A DNA stretch of 43,093 nt from Candidatus Aphodousia faecipullorum. Its GTDB lineage: Bacteria > Pseudomonadota > Gammaproteobacteria > Burkholderiales > Burkholderiaceae_F. The stretch is taken from assembly GCA_018714205.1 (NCBI GenBank), contig DVNR01000049.1, positions 1-43,093 on the forward strand. Reading direction: 5' to 3'. Positions 35,910 to 43,078 of this stretch are shown in pieces. The notes beneath the pieces were generated by a model. It was not told the origin of the DNA. It worked only from the letters and a program-made list of their open reading frames with translations, and ran no database searches. Every line of letters starts with the position of its first letter. The stretch's first letter is position 1. A program made the translations under genes and the position numbers.

Positions 35910-37385
35910 TTAGAAGAAACCCCGTTTCGATTCTGACAAAGAAATATAAATATTCTTCGTTTGGCTATAGTGAGCAAGCATCATTTTGTGCGTCTCGCGC
36001 CCGATTCCCGACTTCTTATAGCCACCAAAGGGGGTGTGCGCGGGCAGTTCGTTATATGTGTTGACCCACATCCGACCTGTGCGAATGGCTCTGGCAACTC
36101 TCAACGCCCGGTTGATATCGCGTGTCCAAACCGCACCGCCCAAACCATACTCGCTGGCATTTGCCATTTCAATAACGTCTTGCTCAGTCTTAAATTTGAT
36201 AACAACTGCCACCGGTCCAAAAATCTCTTCTTGAGCAACTCGCATGTCGTTTGTAACATCAACCAACAAAGTGGGTTGCATAAAAGCTCCGCCCTCGAAA
36301 CCGGGAACCACAGCAGCCCTCCCACCTGTCAGAACACGAGCGCCTTCTGCCTGTCCGATTGAAACATAATCCAAGATTTTATCAAGCTGCTTTCGATTAA
36401 TTTGCGAACCCATTTGAGTTTGCATGTCCATCGGATCCCCAACTCGAACCGCCTCGAAAGCTCGGGCGAGTTTTTCAACAAACTCATCGTAAATGCCTTC
36501 TTGAACAAAAATTCGAGAGCCTGCACAACAGACTTGCCCTTGGTTGAAGAGAATGCCAATTTGAGCGCCTTCCAACGCTTTGTCCATCTGACAATCATTG
36601 AAATAAATATTGGCTGATTTGCCACCCAATTCAAGTGTTGCCGGGATCAAGCGGTTAGCAGCCGCCTTGGCCACACTGTAGCCAACTTCGGTGGAACCGG
36701 TAAACGCTAATTTTGCAAACCCCGGGTGATCAAGCATTGCCTGTCCGCTTTGAGCTCCTCGACCGGTAACGATATTGATAACACCAGCAGGGAAAATCTC
36801 ATTGAGCAATTGACCAAGGTACAAAATGGAAAGCGGCGTCGTTGAAGACGGCTTGATCACTAGTGTATTTCCTGCCGCCAATGCGGGTGCGATTTTCCAA
36901 GCAGCCATCAAAAGCGGGAAGTTCCAAGGAATGATTTGACCAACCACGCCAATTGGCTCATGCAAAACGAGCGAGAGCGTGTTGTCGTCAATCATCACCG
37001 CCGCCCCCTCGTCAGAACGCAAGCAGCCTGCAAAATAACGGAAATGATCTGCCGAAAGCGGAACGTCAACCAGCGTTGTCTCACGCAGAGGCTTACCATT
37101 ATCGCGCGTTTCAATCTCGGCTAATTGAGCGGCATGAGCTTCGATAACATCAGCAGCTTTCAACAAAAGCGAGGCACGCTCTTGCGGGCTAGTGCGTGAC
37201 CAACTGTCAAAAGCTTCCTGAGCGGCACGAACTGCCTTATCAACATCGGCTGCCGACGCATTCGCGCATGTGCTCAACAACTCATTCGTGGCCGGGTTAT
37301 ATGTTGCAAAGGTCTCCCCATTTTCAGCTTTTACCCATTCTCCACCAATCAATAAGCCGTATTCCTTCTCAAATGTGAAGCTCAT
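35910..37385 (-). CDS. NAD(P)-dependent aldehyde dehydrogenase
   Basis: A 491-residue ALDH-superfamily enzyme. The cofactor segment is QIIPWNFPLLMAAWKIAPAL, with KPSSTTPLS. The catalytic Glu lies in LELGGKSANIYF and the nucleophilic Cys in FNQGQVCCAGSR near residue 286. The C-terminal PFGGYKKSGIGRE and LAHYSQTKNIYISL resemble acetaldehyde dehydrogenases of the AcoD/ExaC/AldB group. The probable role is oxidation of short-chain aldehydes to acids, for example in ethanol or amine catabolism; the substrate is inference. AGGAGG precedes the ATG. It is monocistronic. Confidence 0.92.
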   Translation of the reverse strand: MSFTFEKEYGLLIGGEWVKAENGETFATYNPATNELLSTCANASAADVDKAVRAAQEAFDSWSRTSPQERASLLLKAADVIEAHAAQLAEIETRDNGKPLRETTLVDVPLSADHFRYFAGCLRSDEGAAVMIDDNTLSLVLHEPIGVVGQIIPWNFPLLMAAWKIAPALAAGNTLVIKPSSTTPLSILYLGQLLNEIFPAGVINIVTGRGAQSGQAMLDHPGFAKLAFTGSTEVGYSVAKAAANRLIPATLELGGKSANIYFNDCQMDKALEGAQIGILFNQGQVCCAGSRIFVQEGIYDEFVEKLARAFEAVRVGDPMDMQTQMGSQINRKQLDKILDYVSIGQAEGARVLTGGRAAVVPGFEGGAFMQPTLLVDVTNDMRVAQEEIFGPVAVVIKFKTEQDVIEMANASEYGLGGAVWTRDINRALRVARAIRTGRMWVNTYNELPAHTPFGGYKKSGIGRETHKMMLAHYSQTKNIYISLSESKRGFF

Positions 37386-37487
37386 AACGTCCTCCTATCC
37401 TATTGATAAATCAATCACTCCCAATATAAAAGTTAACAAGCGATAAATTAAGTATCCGAAAGTCGATTTTTTTTGGCCTTATGGTTA

Positions 37488-37516
37488 TTGATCCCTTTAC
37501 AACTTTCAGCTAAAAT
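37488..37516 (+). promoter_or_regulatory. Candidate promoter of tRNA-Ser(UGA)
   Basis: TTGATC and TAAAAT are separated by 17 bp. The -10 ends 14 bp before the mature tRNA 5' end, a normal distance for a tRNA leader, and a GC-rich discriminator-like GCGACTCCC follows. Confidence 0.5.
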
Positions 37517-37530
37517 AGCGACTCCCTCGC

Positions 37531-37618
37531 GGAAAGGTGGCAGAGTGGTTGAATGCAGCAGTCTTGAAAACTGCCGACGCGCAAGCGTTCGTGGGTTCGA
37601 ATCCCACCCTTTCCGCCA
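37531..37618 (+). tRNA. tRNA-Ser(UGA), integration site of a decayed element
   Basis: An 88-nt class II tRNA with acceptor stem GGAAAGG/CCTTTCC, encoded CCA and long variable arm. The anticodon stem-loop GCAGT-CTTGAAA-ACTGC gives UGA, reading UCA and other UCN codons. A tyrosine-recombinase remnant and phased repeats lie directly downstream, so its 3' end probably served as attB. No second copy of the tRNA 3' end was found in the window. Confidence 0.97.
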
Positions 37619-37627
37619 TACCAAACT

Positions 37628-37750
37628 CGACAAATTCACGACAAACCCCGTCAAAACCACGACAATTCATTGAAAAATAAAAAGAAATTTTTTGCCATTG
37701 GAAACGCCAACGACAAAACGATGACAAAACCTGTCAAATTACGCCATCAT
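37628..37750 (+). repeat. Two clusters of phased GACAAA repeats, likely integrase arm sites
   Basis: Heptamers of the form CG(A/T)CAAA recur with their G at 37629, 37640, 37650 and 37661, then again at 37712, 37723 and 37733. The steps are 11, 10 and 11 bp in the first cluster and 11 and 10 bp in the second. The clusters form an imperfect ~40-bp direct repeat offset by 83 bp. They lie between tRNA-Ser and the integrase remnant, where arm-type binding sites of P4-like integrases are expected. Confidence 0.6.
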
Positions 37751-37793
37751 TTTTATACCAATTTATATACCAAAGTCTTTTGAGGGTTTAAAA

Positions 37794-38809
37794 ATGCTGC
37801 ACGTAAACAAAAAATTTCTTGATAGCCTTCAAAATGAATTCCAAATAATTGATAACTGCCTCTATATAAGAAGAAGAAAAACTAAACAAACCTGCGTTTT
37901 TGTTTACATGATTGCCAGGAAACGCCGTGTCATATCAATCGGCGATGTTAACTTGATCCCTCTGAATGTAGCGAAAACGAAAGCTGCCGAATGTCGGACA
38001 ATGATTGAAAACGGTATTGATCCGCTTGATGTGCGTAAAGAAAACTAGACGAAAGACGAAAAGCCGTTCACAATGGGAAAACACATTTAAGACCTATGTC
38101 ATTCCGGTGATCGGCATCATATTCTGACCGATATTACACGAGACGATATTATTAGTGTTTTAGAACCAATTTGGAAAGAAAATCAGAAACCGCGCCTCGG
38201 TTAAGTGGACGGATTGAGCCGTTTTCAATCTCGCTATCGTTATGGGCTTATACAAACAACCGAACCCAGCAATCTGGCGAGGCAATCTAGTTTTTTCCTC
38301 GCTCTAACCTCAAAAGTCAAACGAGTCAGGCATCACGACGCCCAGAGTTTTAGCGAGCTGAGAAAATTATTTAAAGAGCGATACGACGCCCTTGTTTCGA
38401 GCGTTTCAACTCAGGCAATTCTTTTCGGCGCATTGACTGCGACTCGCGTCAATGAATTTGCTAAATGACATGGAATGAAGTTGATTTTAGGACAAAAGTT
38501 TGGGTAATACCGCCAGAGAGACGAAAAGAAGGCAAGGATTATCCTCACCGTGTCCCCCTGTCTAGACAAGCCATGACCATTTTGCGAAAAAGAGACAGAT
38601 CAAAGATGCTTGTATTCCTTGGTGAATCTGGCGTAGGCCATATTTCAAAAGAAAACCCTCGTATATTTATTAAGCGATACTGCGGACACGGAACAATGCA
38701 CGGCTGCCGATCAACTTTTTCGGAATGGTGTGCGGAAAATGGGAAAGACCCTGTTCTTAGAGAGAAAAGCTTGATTATTGACACTTACTTTGAGCAAAGC
38801 GACTTCTGA
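37794..38809 (+). pseudogene. Decayed P4-type tyrosine recombinase (integrase)
   Basis: A broken integrase spread over several frames. Piece one (37794-38045) is the N-terminal arm-binding domain (ISIGDVNLIPLNVAKTKAAE, then NGIDPLDVRK). A second piece, in another frame, reads ILTDITRDDIISVLEPIWKE around 38122-38180. A third frame gives VMGLYKQPNPAIWRGN around 38240-38288. Then comes the catalytic domain with TATRVNEFAK, a frame change at about 38465, and MTWNEVDFRTKVWVIPPERR. HGCRSTFSEW (box II) survives, but the third catalytic box is deleted and only a distant Tyr remains. At least four frame-disrupting changes are needed to read through, so it cannot be functional. It marks a lost or eroded island at tRNA-Ser(UGA). 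Confidence 0.88.
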
Positions 38810-38845
38810 CCGTAAACAATAACATCATTGGCATTACATTTATTT

Positions 38846-38880
38846 ACAAACTTAGCAGGCGCTAAGTTTGTCCTATTTTT
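38846..38880 (+). terminator. Rho-independent terminator after integrase remnant
   Basis: An 11-bp perfect stem ACAAACTTAGC/GCTAAGTTTGT with a 4-base loop is followed by CCTATTTTT. It still insulates the remnant from the ygiW-like gene. Confidence 0.75.
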
Positions 38881-38947
38881 CAACTAAGTTTTAGGGCTTA
38901 AACTGCAAGTCAAAGATAATTCAATGACTTCATTAAGGAGATTTAAC

Positions 38948-39337
38948 ATGTTGAAGAAAGTTTCGATTGCTGCCGCTTTATGTGCCCTCGCATTACCGCT
39001 TTCTGCCATTGCTGCCGGTCCAAGCGGTTTTGGTCAGCCGACTAACCCAGGGGCTCCCCAAGGATTCGACCTGCAAAAAATGCAATCTGTTGCAGACTTG
39101 AAGAAAAATGCGAAAGATGATCAAGTCATTCGATTAGACGGCCGTTTCACTGCGCAGTTGAGCAAAGAAAAATTTGAATTTACGGACACAAAGGGAGAAA
39201 AAGTCGTTGTCGAACTGGATGATGATCAAAACTGGTCTCATGTCCAAAAGGACGCCTTGATGGAAATTACCGCTGAAGTTGACAAAGACTTTACTTCACT
39301 TAAATTGGATGTAATGGAAGCAAAATTAATTAAGTAA
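38948..39337 (+). CDS. Periplasmic YgiW/YdeI-type OB-fold stress protein
   Basis: A 129-residue protein of the NirD/YgiW/YdeI (BOF) family. A Sec signal peptide ends near SAIAAGPSG. The mature part has a Pro/Gly-rich linker and an OB-fold of about 80 residues: VIRLDGRFTAQLSKEKFEFT, then EKVVVELDDDQ and LMEITAEVDKDFTSLKLDV. Relatives are small periplasmic proteins linked to tolerance of peroxide, metals and cationic peptides. The ATG at 38948 has AAGGAG 7 bases upstream. It is monocistronic, with terminators on both sides. Neighbouring copper and rubrerythrin genes fit a stress theme, but this is inference. Confidence 0.85.
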   Translation: MLKKVSIAAALCALALPLSAIAAGPSGFGQPTNPGAPQGFDLQKMQSVADLKKNAKDDQVIRLDGRFTAQLSKEKFEFTDTKGEKVVVELDDDQNWSHVQKDALMEITAEVDKDFTSLKLDVMEAKLIK

Positions 39338-39370
39338 ATGCTAGTTTTCTAAAAACAACGGCTTATAGTC

Positions 39371-39400
39371 AAACGGGTCACAATCATCGTGACCCGTTTT
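39371..39400 (+). terminator. Rho-independent terminator after the ygiW-like gene
   Basis: An 11-bp perfect stem AAACGGGTCAC/GTGACCCGTTT with a 7-base loop is followed by T, 33 bp past the stop. Confidence 0.85.
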
Positions 39401-39428
39401 GCTTACCAATGCGCCAGAGGACTAAAAT
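39399..39428 (+). promoter_or_regulatory. Candidate promoter of the 57-residue membrane protein
   Basis: TTGCTT and TAAAAT are separated by 18 bp, directly after the preceding terminator and 17 bp before the small ORF's ATG. Confidence 0.4.
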
Positions 39429-39445
39429 CGCATTGAGGAAAATTA

Positions 39446-39619
39446 ATGACAGAGAAACACACCAAATCCAAAGACAAAAAAGACAGCGCCAGCCCCGAAA
39501 CATTGATGGAAGGCATTGGAAAGATGTTCGCAATCATCATGTTGTTGCTTAGGGGCTTGGCTATTCTTGTTATCTGCTATTTTTTACACTATTTTATAAG
39601 CACTTACGTCCTTACCTGA
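39446..39619 (+). CDS. 57-residue single-span membrane protein
   Basis: A small ORF with GAGG 7 bases upstream of ATG. The first 26 residues are hydrophilic and Lys-rich (MTEKHTKSKDKKDSASPETL), then a ~25-residue hydrophobic helix follows (FAIIMLLLRGLAILVICYFL), ending in a short YFISTYVLT tail. This predicts a cytoplasmic N-terminal tail and one membrane span. It overlaps the end of convergent copA by 8 bp. It is flanked by a terminator and candidate promoter of its own. No family is recognised; a modulator of the copper ATPase is conceivable but speculative. Confidence 0.6.
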   Translation: MTEKHTKSKDKKDSASPETLMEGIGKMFAIIMLLLRGLAILVICYFLHYFISTYVLT

Positions 39620-41861
39620 AAAAACGTAACCTTAACGCGTTTAAAACGACAGATGTAGACGAAAGCGCCATAGCGGTGCCGCCGATCATCGGCGAAAGCA
39701 TTGGTCCACCAAATAGGATGTATAAAGCCCCCATCGCAACTGGAATGCCAAGAATGTTATAGCCGAAAGCCCATCCCAGATTTTCGAAAATATTTCGCAT
39801 AGTGGCCTTCGACAAGCGCAAGGCTGTCAAAACGGACTCCAACCCATGCTTCATCAAAATGATATCTCCCGCTTGAGCGCTGACATCAACCCCCTCGGCA
39901 ACAGCAAACCCCACATCAGCTTGAGCTAAGGCAGGCGCATCGTTAAGTCCGTCACCGACCATAGCCACTTTTAACCCCTCAGACTGTAATTGCGAAATAA
40001 TTCGAGCTTTATCTTGAGGAAGGACTTCACCGTAAACCTCGTCAATTCCTAACTCTGTCGCAATAGTTTGCGCCGTTTTCTTATTGTCACCGCTAATCAT
40101 TAAGGTGCGGATACCCATGCTGCGAAGCGTTTTTAAGACGCGAGAGGATTCCGGACGAACCGTATCGGCGATCGCGATCACTGCGGCAAGATGCCCACCG
40201 ACAGCAAGCATCAAAGGAGTCTTTGCTGAATTACTTAATCTTTCCAAAACCGGGAGCGCCTCTTGAATATCGATTGCCTTTTGAAGCATCAAGGCACTGT
40301 TACCCAAATAAATTGGCTGACCATTTAATTCACCCCCCAGTCCCAGGCCGGGCATCACTGTCGGCTGAATCTCATAAAGATCCGAAGGGGCTTTCTTTAA
40401 CAGAGCTTTTGCAATCGGATGTTCACTGCGAACCTCCAAGCTTGCCGCTAAACGGTGAACCTCGTCTTGCGTATACTCGTTAAAGCAAACCGTTTCAAGA
40501 ACTTTGGGCTCACCTATCGTTAGCGTGCCGGTCTTATCAAACGCGATTACATCGACTTTTCCTGCCATTTCCAACGCGACGGCATCTTTAATCAAAACGC
40601 CAAGTTGTGCTCCCCTAGCTGTCGCCACCATAATCGAAGTCGGAGTAGCTAACCCCATCGCGCAAGGGCATGCAATCACCAAAACAGAAATCATGGCTTT
40701 AAACGCGAGCGACAAGGGTTCATCGGAAAAAAGTGCCCATGCGACAAACGTTAAAACAGCTAACATCATGACGGTCGGCACAAAATAAAAACTGACTCGG
40801 TCCGCTAAGGAGGCCACGGGCGCCTTAGAACTTTGAGCAGAACGAACCAAACGGATGATTTGAGCTAAAACGGTGTCATTGCCAAGATGAGTCACTTGTA
40901 CTAGAAGCGGGTGCGTGCCATTAAGACTGCCAGCAATCACTAGCTCACCCACTGTGACCGCGCGAGGAATTGACTCACCAGTCAAAAGCGATGTGTCCAC
41001 TTCACTTGTGCCTTCTACCACCTTACCGTCTGCAGAAATTCTTTCTCCCGGTTGAACCAAAATAGTTTCACCTTCTGCCAAATAATGAATTGGAACCACT
41101 TCACTTTTTCCATCACGATAGCGTCTAGCCGTTTGTGGAACAACACGCATCAAGGAACCGATGGCATCGCCGGCTTTGCGTTTAGATTTCGCTTCCATAT
41201 ATTGACCAATGGAAATCATCGCGACCAAAACACCACAGGACTCGAAGTACAAATTCATTGCATACGAGGGGTCTCCAAGCAGAATCTGAAGTGTAGAAAA
41301 CAATGAATAAAGAAAAGCAGCGCCTGTGCCGACCGCCACTAAGCTATCCATATTAGGAGAGCCATTGAAAAGATTGCTCAGACCATCCCTATAAAAGTGA
41401 GATCCTAGATACATGATCGGCAAGACAATCAGCAGCTGAATTAAAGCGAATGCCACTGACGACTGTTCGGGCGAAAGGAAATCTGGCAAAGGCAGCCCAA
41501 TCATATGACCCATGGAAACATATAAGAGCACCAAAGCCAAAATAACCATCGGTGTCAGTTTCCGATATTGATTCGCTAATGCTTGACGAGATTCTTCGTT
41601 TTCTTTTTGCCAACTCTCGACGAGATCTTCGTTTTCCACCAATTTCGCACCGAAATGAAGTTTTTCAATACGCGCAATGACGGCCTTGACACCATTGTCA
41701 CGCCCCACGCCGTCGTTTAACTTCACTTGAGCACGGTTAGTCGGCAAGCTAACGCTCACAGAGGCCACTTCGGGCATTTTAGAAACGACCCGCTCAATGC
41801 GTGATGAGCATGCCGCACAGTGCATTCCGGTAATTTTTAATTCGAATTGGCAAACTGACAT
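39612..41861 (-). CDS. copA: Copper-exporting P1B-type ATPase CopA
   Basis: A 749-residue P1B ATPase that pumps Cu(I) out of the cytoplasm. One N-terminal heavy-metal domain carries GMHCAACSSR (Cys15, Cys18). Eight TM helices are expected, with the Cu(I)-specific CPC motif near residue 397 (ACPCAMGLATPTS). The actuator domain has LLTGESIPRAV, the phosphorylation site is DKTGTLT near 440, and the nucleotide domain has SEHPIAKALL and GDGLNDAPAL. Asn and Tyr in the GWAFGYNILGIPVA segment and the MxxSS-type segment MALSSTSVV near the end indicate the Cu(I) subclass. It is divergent from a small copper chaperone and has a CueR-type promoter. The 3' end overlaps a small ORF. Confidence 0.95.
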   Translation of the reverse strand: MSVCQFELKITGMHCAACSSRIERVVSKMPEVASVSVSLPTNRAQVKLNDGVGRDNGVKAVIARIEKLHFGAKLVENEDLVESWQKENEESRQALANQYRKLTPMVILALVLLYVSMGHMIGLPLPDFLSPEQSSVAFALIQLLIVLPIMYLGSHFYRDGLSNLFNGSPNMDSLVAVGTGAAFLYSLFSTLQILLGDPSYAMNLYFESCGVLVAMISIGQYMEAKSKRKAGDAIGSLMRVVPQTARRYRDGKSEVVPIHYLAEGETILVQPGERISADGKVVEGTSEVDTSLLTGESIPRAVTVGELVIAGSLNGTHPLLVQVTHLGNDTVLAQIIRLVRSAQSSKAPVASLADRVSFYFVPTVMMLAVLTFVAWALFSDEPLSLAFKAMISVLVIACPCAMGLATPTSIMVATARGAQLGVLIKDAVALEMAGKVDVIAFDKTGTLTIGEPKVLETVCFNEYTQDEVHRLAASLEVRSEHPIAKALLKKAPSDLYEIQPTVMPGLGLGGELNGQPIYLGNSALMLQKAIDIQEALPVLERLSNSAKTPLMLAVGGHLAAVIAIADTVRPESSRVLKTLRSMGIRTLMISGDNKKTAQTIATELGIDEVYGEVLPQDKARIISQLQSEGLKVAMVGDGLNDAPALAQADVGFAVAEGVDVSAQAGDIILMKHGLESVLTALRLSKATMRNIFENLGWAFGYNILGIPVAMGALYILFGGPMLSPMIGGTAMALSSTSVVLNALRLRFFR

Positions 41862-41890
41862 CTTTTTCTCCGAATTTAATTGCCATTCAA

Positions 41891-41921
41891 TCTATACCCT
41901 CTAGTTACTATAGGGTGTAAA
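41891..41921 (-). promoter_or_regulatory. CueR/MerR-type promoter and operator of copA
   Basis: On the minus strand, -35 TTTACA and -10 TATAGA are separated by 19 bp instead of 17. The spacer CCCTATAGTAACTAGAGGG is an almost perfect dyad with one mismatched pair around its centre. A long spacer filled by a dyad is the hallmark of promoters activated by MerR-family regulators. CueR is the expected one for copA, but no cueR gene lies in the window. Confidence 0.78.
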
Positions 41922-41942
41922 TTTCTTTTGTAACCGATCATT

Positions 41943-41962
41943 TATAATGAGAATGGTTCTCA
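41943..41962 (+). promoter_or_regulatory. Candidate copZ -10 overlapped by a Fur-box-like dyad
   Basis: TATAAT at 41943-41948 is followed at once by TGAGAATGGTTCTCA, a perfect 6-bp inverted repeat around TGG. The 19-mer from 41943 matches the classical Fur consensus at 14 of 19 positions by my count. The copZ ATG is 40 bp downstream. A matching -35 is not obvious. Confidence 0.45.
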
Positions 41963-42001
41963 GCTTAGTCGATTTTTAATACTCATGCAAAGGAGAGTCA
42001 A

Positions 42002-42220
42002 ATGCCAATCATGAAAGTCGAAGGCATGCATTGCCAAAATTGTGTGAAAGCGGTCACTGAAGCGGTCAGCGCTTTGCCTGGCGCCAAAGGGGTTGAAGTC
42101 AGCCTTGAAAAAGGTCAGGTTAAGTGGGATGAAATGGGAGTTTCTGAAGAAAAAGTCAAAGAAGCCATTGAAGACATTGGATTTGAGGCTCATTGCTGCC
42201 ACTGCGCATGTGACAAATAA
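42002..42220 (+). CDS. copZ: CopZ-like copper chaperone with Cys-rich tail
   Basis: A 72-residue heavy-metal-associated domain with the ferredoxin-like fold. The metal site is GMHCQNC (Cys11, Cys14). It should carry Cu(I) to CopA in the cytoplasm. The C terminus after the fold is unusual: HCCHCACDK adds Cys65, Cys66, Cys68, Cys70 and two His, enough for a second metal site. AAAGGAGAG precedes the ATG. It is divergent from copA across 140 bp holding the copper-type promoter and a Fur-like dyad. A short strong terminator ends the gene. Confidence 0.88.
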   Translation: MPIMKVEGMHCQNCVKAVTEAVSALPGAKGVEVSLEKGQVKWDEMGVSEEKVKEAIEDIGFEAHCCHCACDK

Positions 42221-42234
42221 CTTAGACTAAAGCC

Positions 42235-42263
42235 GCAAAGAGCCCGCAAAACGGGCTCTTTGC
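42235..42263. terminator. Terminator between copZ and rubrerythrin genes
   Basis: A 12-bp perfect stem GCAAAGAGCCCG/CGGGCTCTTTGC with a 5-base loop lies between convergent genes. T and A runs are short on both sides, so the stem strength may matter most. Confidence 0.8.
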
Positions 42264-42296
42264 TTATAAAGCTAAAAACTGCTGACTAAACAACGA

Positions 42297-42836
42297 TTAG
42301 TAGTTTTCTGCCTTGCGTTGGAAGTAAGCTTTAGCATGGCTGCAAACCGGGCAGATTTCCGGAGCTTGCTTGCCGAAAACGATATGACCGCAGTTGGAGC
42401 ATTGCCACATCGTGTCACCTTCGGAGGTGAAGACCATGCCGCCCTTGACGCGTTCAAGCAACTTCAGATAGCGGGCTTCGTGTTCCTTTTCAATGGCGCC
42501 GACGCCTTCAAAGAGGAAAGCGATTTCTTCGAAACCTTCTTCACGAGCTTCCTTGGCCATGCGATCGTACATGTTCGTCCATTCGAAGTTTTCACCTGCG
42601 GCTGCGTCAGCAAGATTCACTTCCGTGGTGGGAACGGCACCGCCGTGCAAAAGCTTAAACCACAACTTTGCGTGTTCTTGCTCATTCTTAGCGGTTTCTT
42701 CAAAAATAGCGGCGATCTGAACATAGCCATCCTTCTTGGCTTGACTTGCATAGTACGTATACTTATTACGAGCTTGCGATTCACCAGCAAAAGCTTCCAT
42801 CAAATTCTTTTCAGTTTTAGTTCCTTTTAAATCCAT
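42297..42836 (-). CDS. rbr: Rubrerythrin
   Basis: A 179-residue non-haem di-iron peroxidase that reduces hydrogen peroxide in anaerobes and microaerobes. The four-helix ferritin-like domain (about 1-135) supplies the ligands in AFAGESQARNKY, EETAKNEQEHAKLW, EEGFEEIAFLFEG and EKEHEARY. A C-terminal rubredoxin domain follows, with CSNCGHIVFGK and CPVCSHAKAYF. The length is standard. GGAGAGAG precedes the ATG. It has its own promoter with an inverted repeat over the -10 and is transcribed towards copZ. Its presence supports a low-oxygen lifestyle. Confidence 0.96.
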   Translation of the reverse strand: MDLKGTKTEKNLMEAFAGESQARNKYTYYASQAKKDGYVQIAAIFEETAKNEQEHAKLWFKLLHGGAVPTTEVNLADAAAGENFEWTNMYDRMAKEAREEGFEEIAFLFEGVGAIEKEHEARYLKLLERVKGGMVFTSEGDTMWQCSNCGHIVFGKQAPEICPVCSHAKAYFQRKAENY

Positions 42837-42874
42837 TTCTCTCTCCTAAAAAATGAGGATATCCCCCGTCGCTA

Positions 42875-42903
42875 ATACTAACGGGTTTTCTACAAAAGTG
42901 TAA
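42875..42903 (-). promoter_or_regulatory. Candidate rubrerythrin promoter with dyad
   Basis: On the minus strand TTACAC and TAGTAT are separated by 17 bp. An inverted repeat CCCGT-N11-ACGGG (42865-42885) covers the -10 and could bind a repressor. The -10 lies 38 bp from the ATG. Confidence 0.5.
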
Positions 42904-42964
42904 TGATTATTTAACGGATCTATTGGTGAAATAGAAAGAGAAAACAGGCAGAGCAAATGGATGC

Positions 42965-42993
42965 AAAAAGAGCCTTGAGATAACTCAAGGCTC
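42965..42993 (-). terminator. Rho-independent terminator after tRNA-Arg
   Basis: A 10-bp perfect stem GAGCCTTGAG/CTCAAGGCTC with a 4-base loop is followed on the minus strand by T5, starting 9 bp past the tRNA end. Confidence 0.9.
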
Positions 42994-43001
42994 CAAAATT
43001 C

Positions 43002-43078
43002 TGGTGCGCCGGGTAGGATTCGAACCCGCGACCCCCTGGTTCGTAGCCAGGTACTCTATCCAACTGAGCTACCGGCGC
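43002..43078 (-). tRNA. tRNA-Arg(ACG)
   Basis: A 77-nt tRNA with acceptor stem GCGCCGG/CCGGCGC, encoded CCA, T-loop GGTTCGAATCC and anticodon loop CTACGAA. The anticodon ACG becomes ICG after deamination by TadA and reads CGU, CGC and CGA. Confidence 0.97.

Noticed and set aside
35279-37618. tRNA-Ser pair as ends of a mobile element containing trx and the aldehyde dehydrogenase
   Set aside because: The two tRNAs have different anticodons, opposite orientation and different acceptor sequences. The genes between look like normal chromosomal ones with their own terminators.
37628-37750. CRISPR array
   Set aside because: The repeat unit is 6-7 bp at 10-11 bp steps, far shorter than a CRISPR repeat-spacer unit, and no cas genes are present.
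42318-42830. 170-codon open frame antisense to rubrerythrin
   Set aside because: Rubrerythrin shows all iron ligands in the other strand; this frame is open only because of the codon bias opposite.
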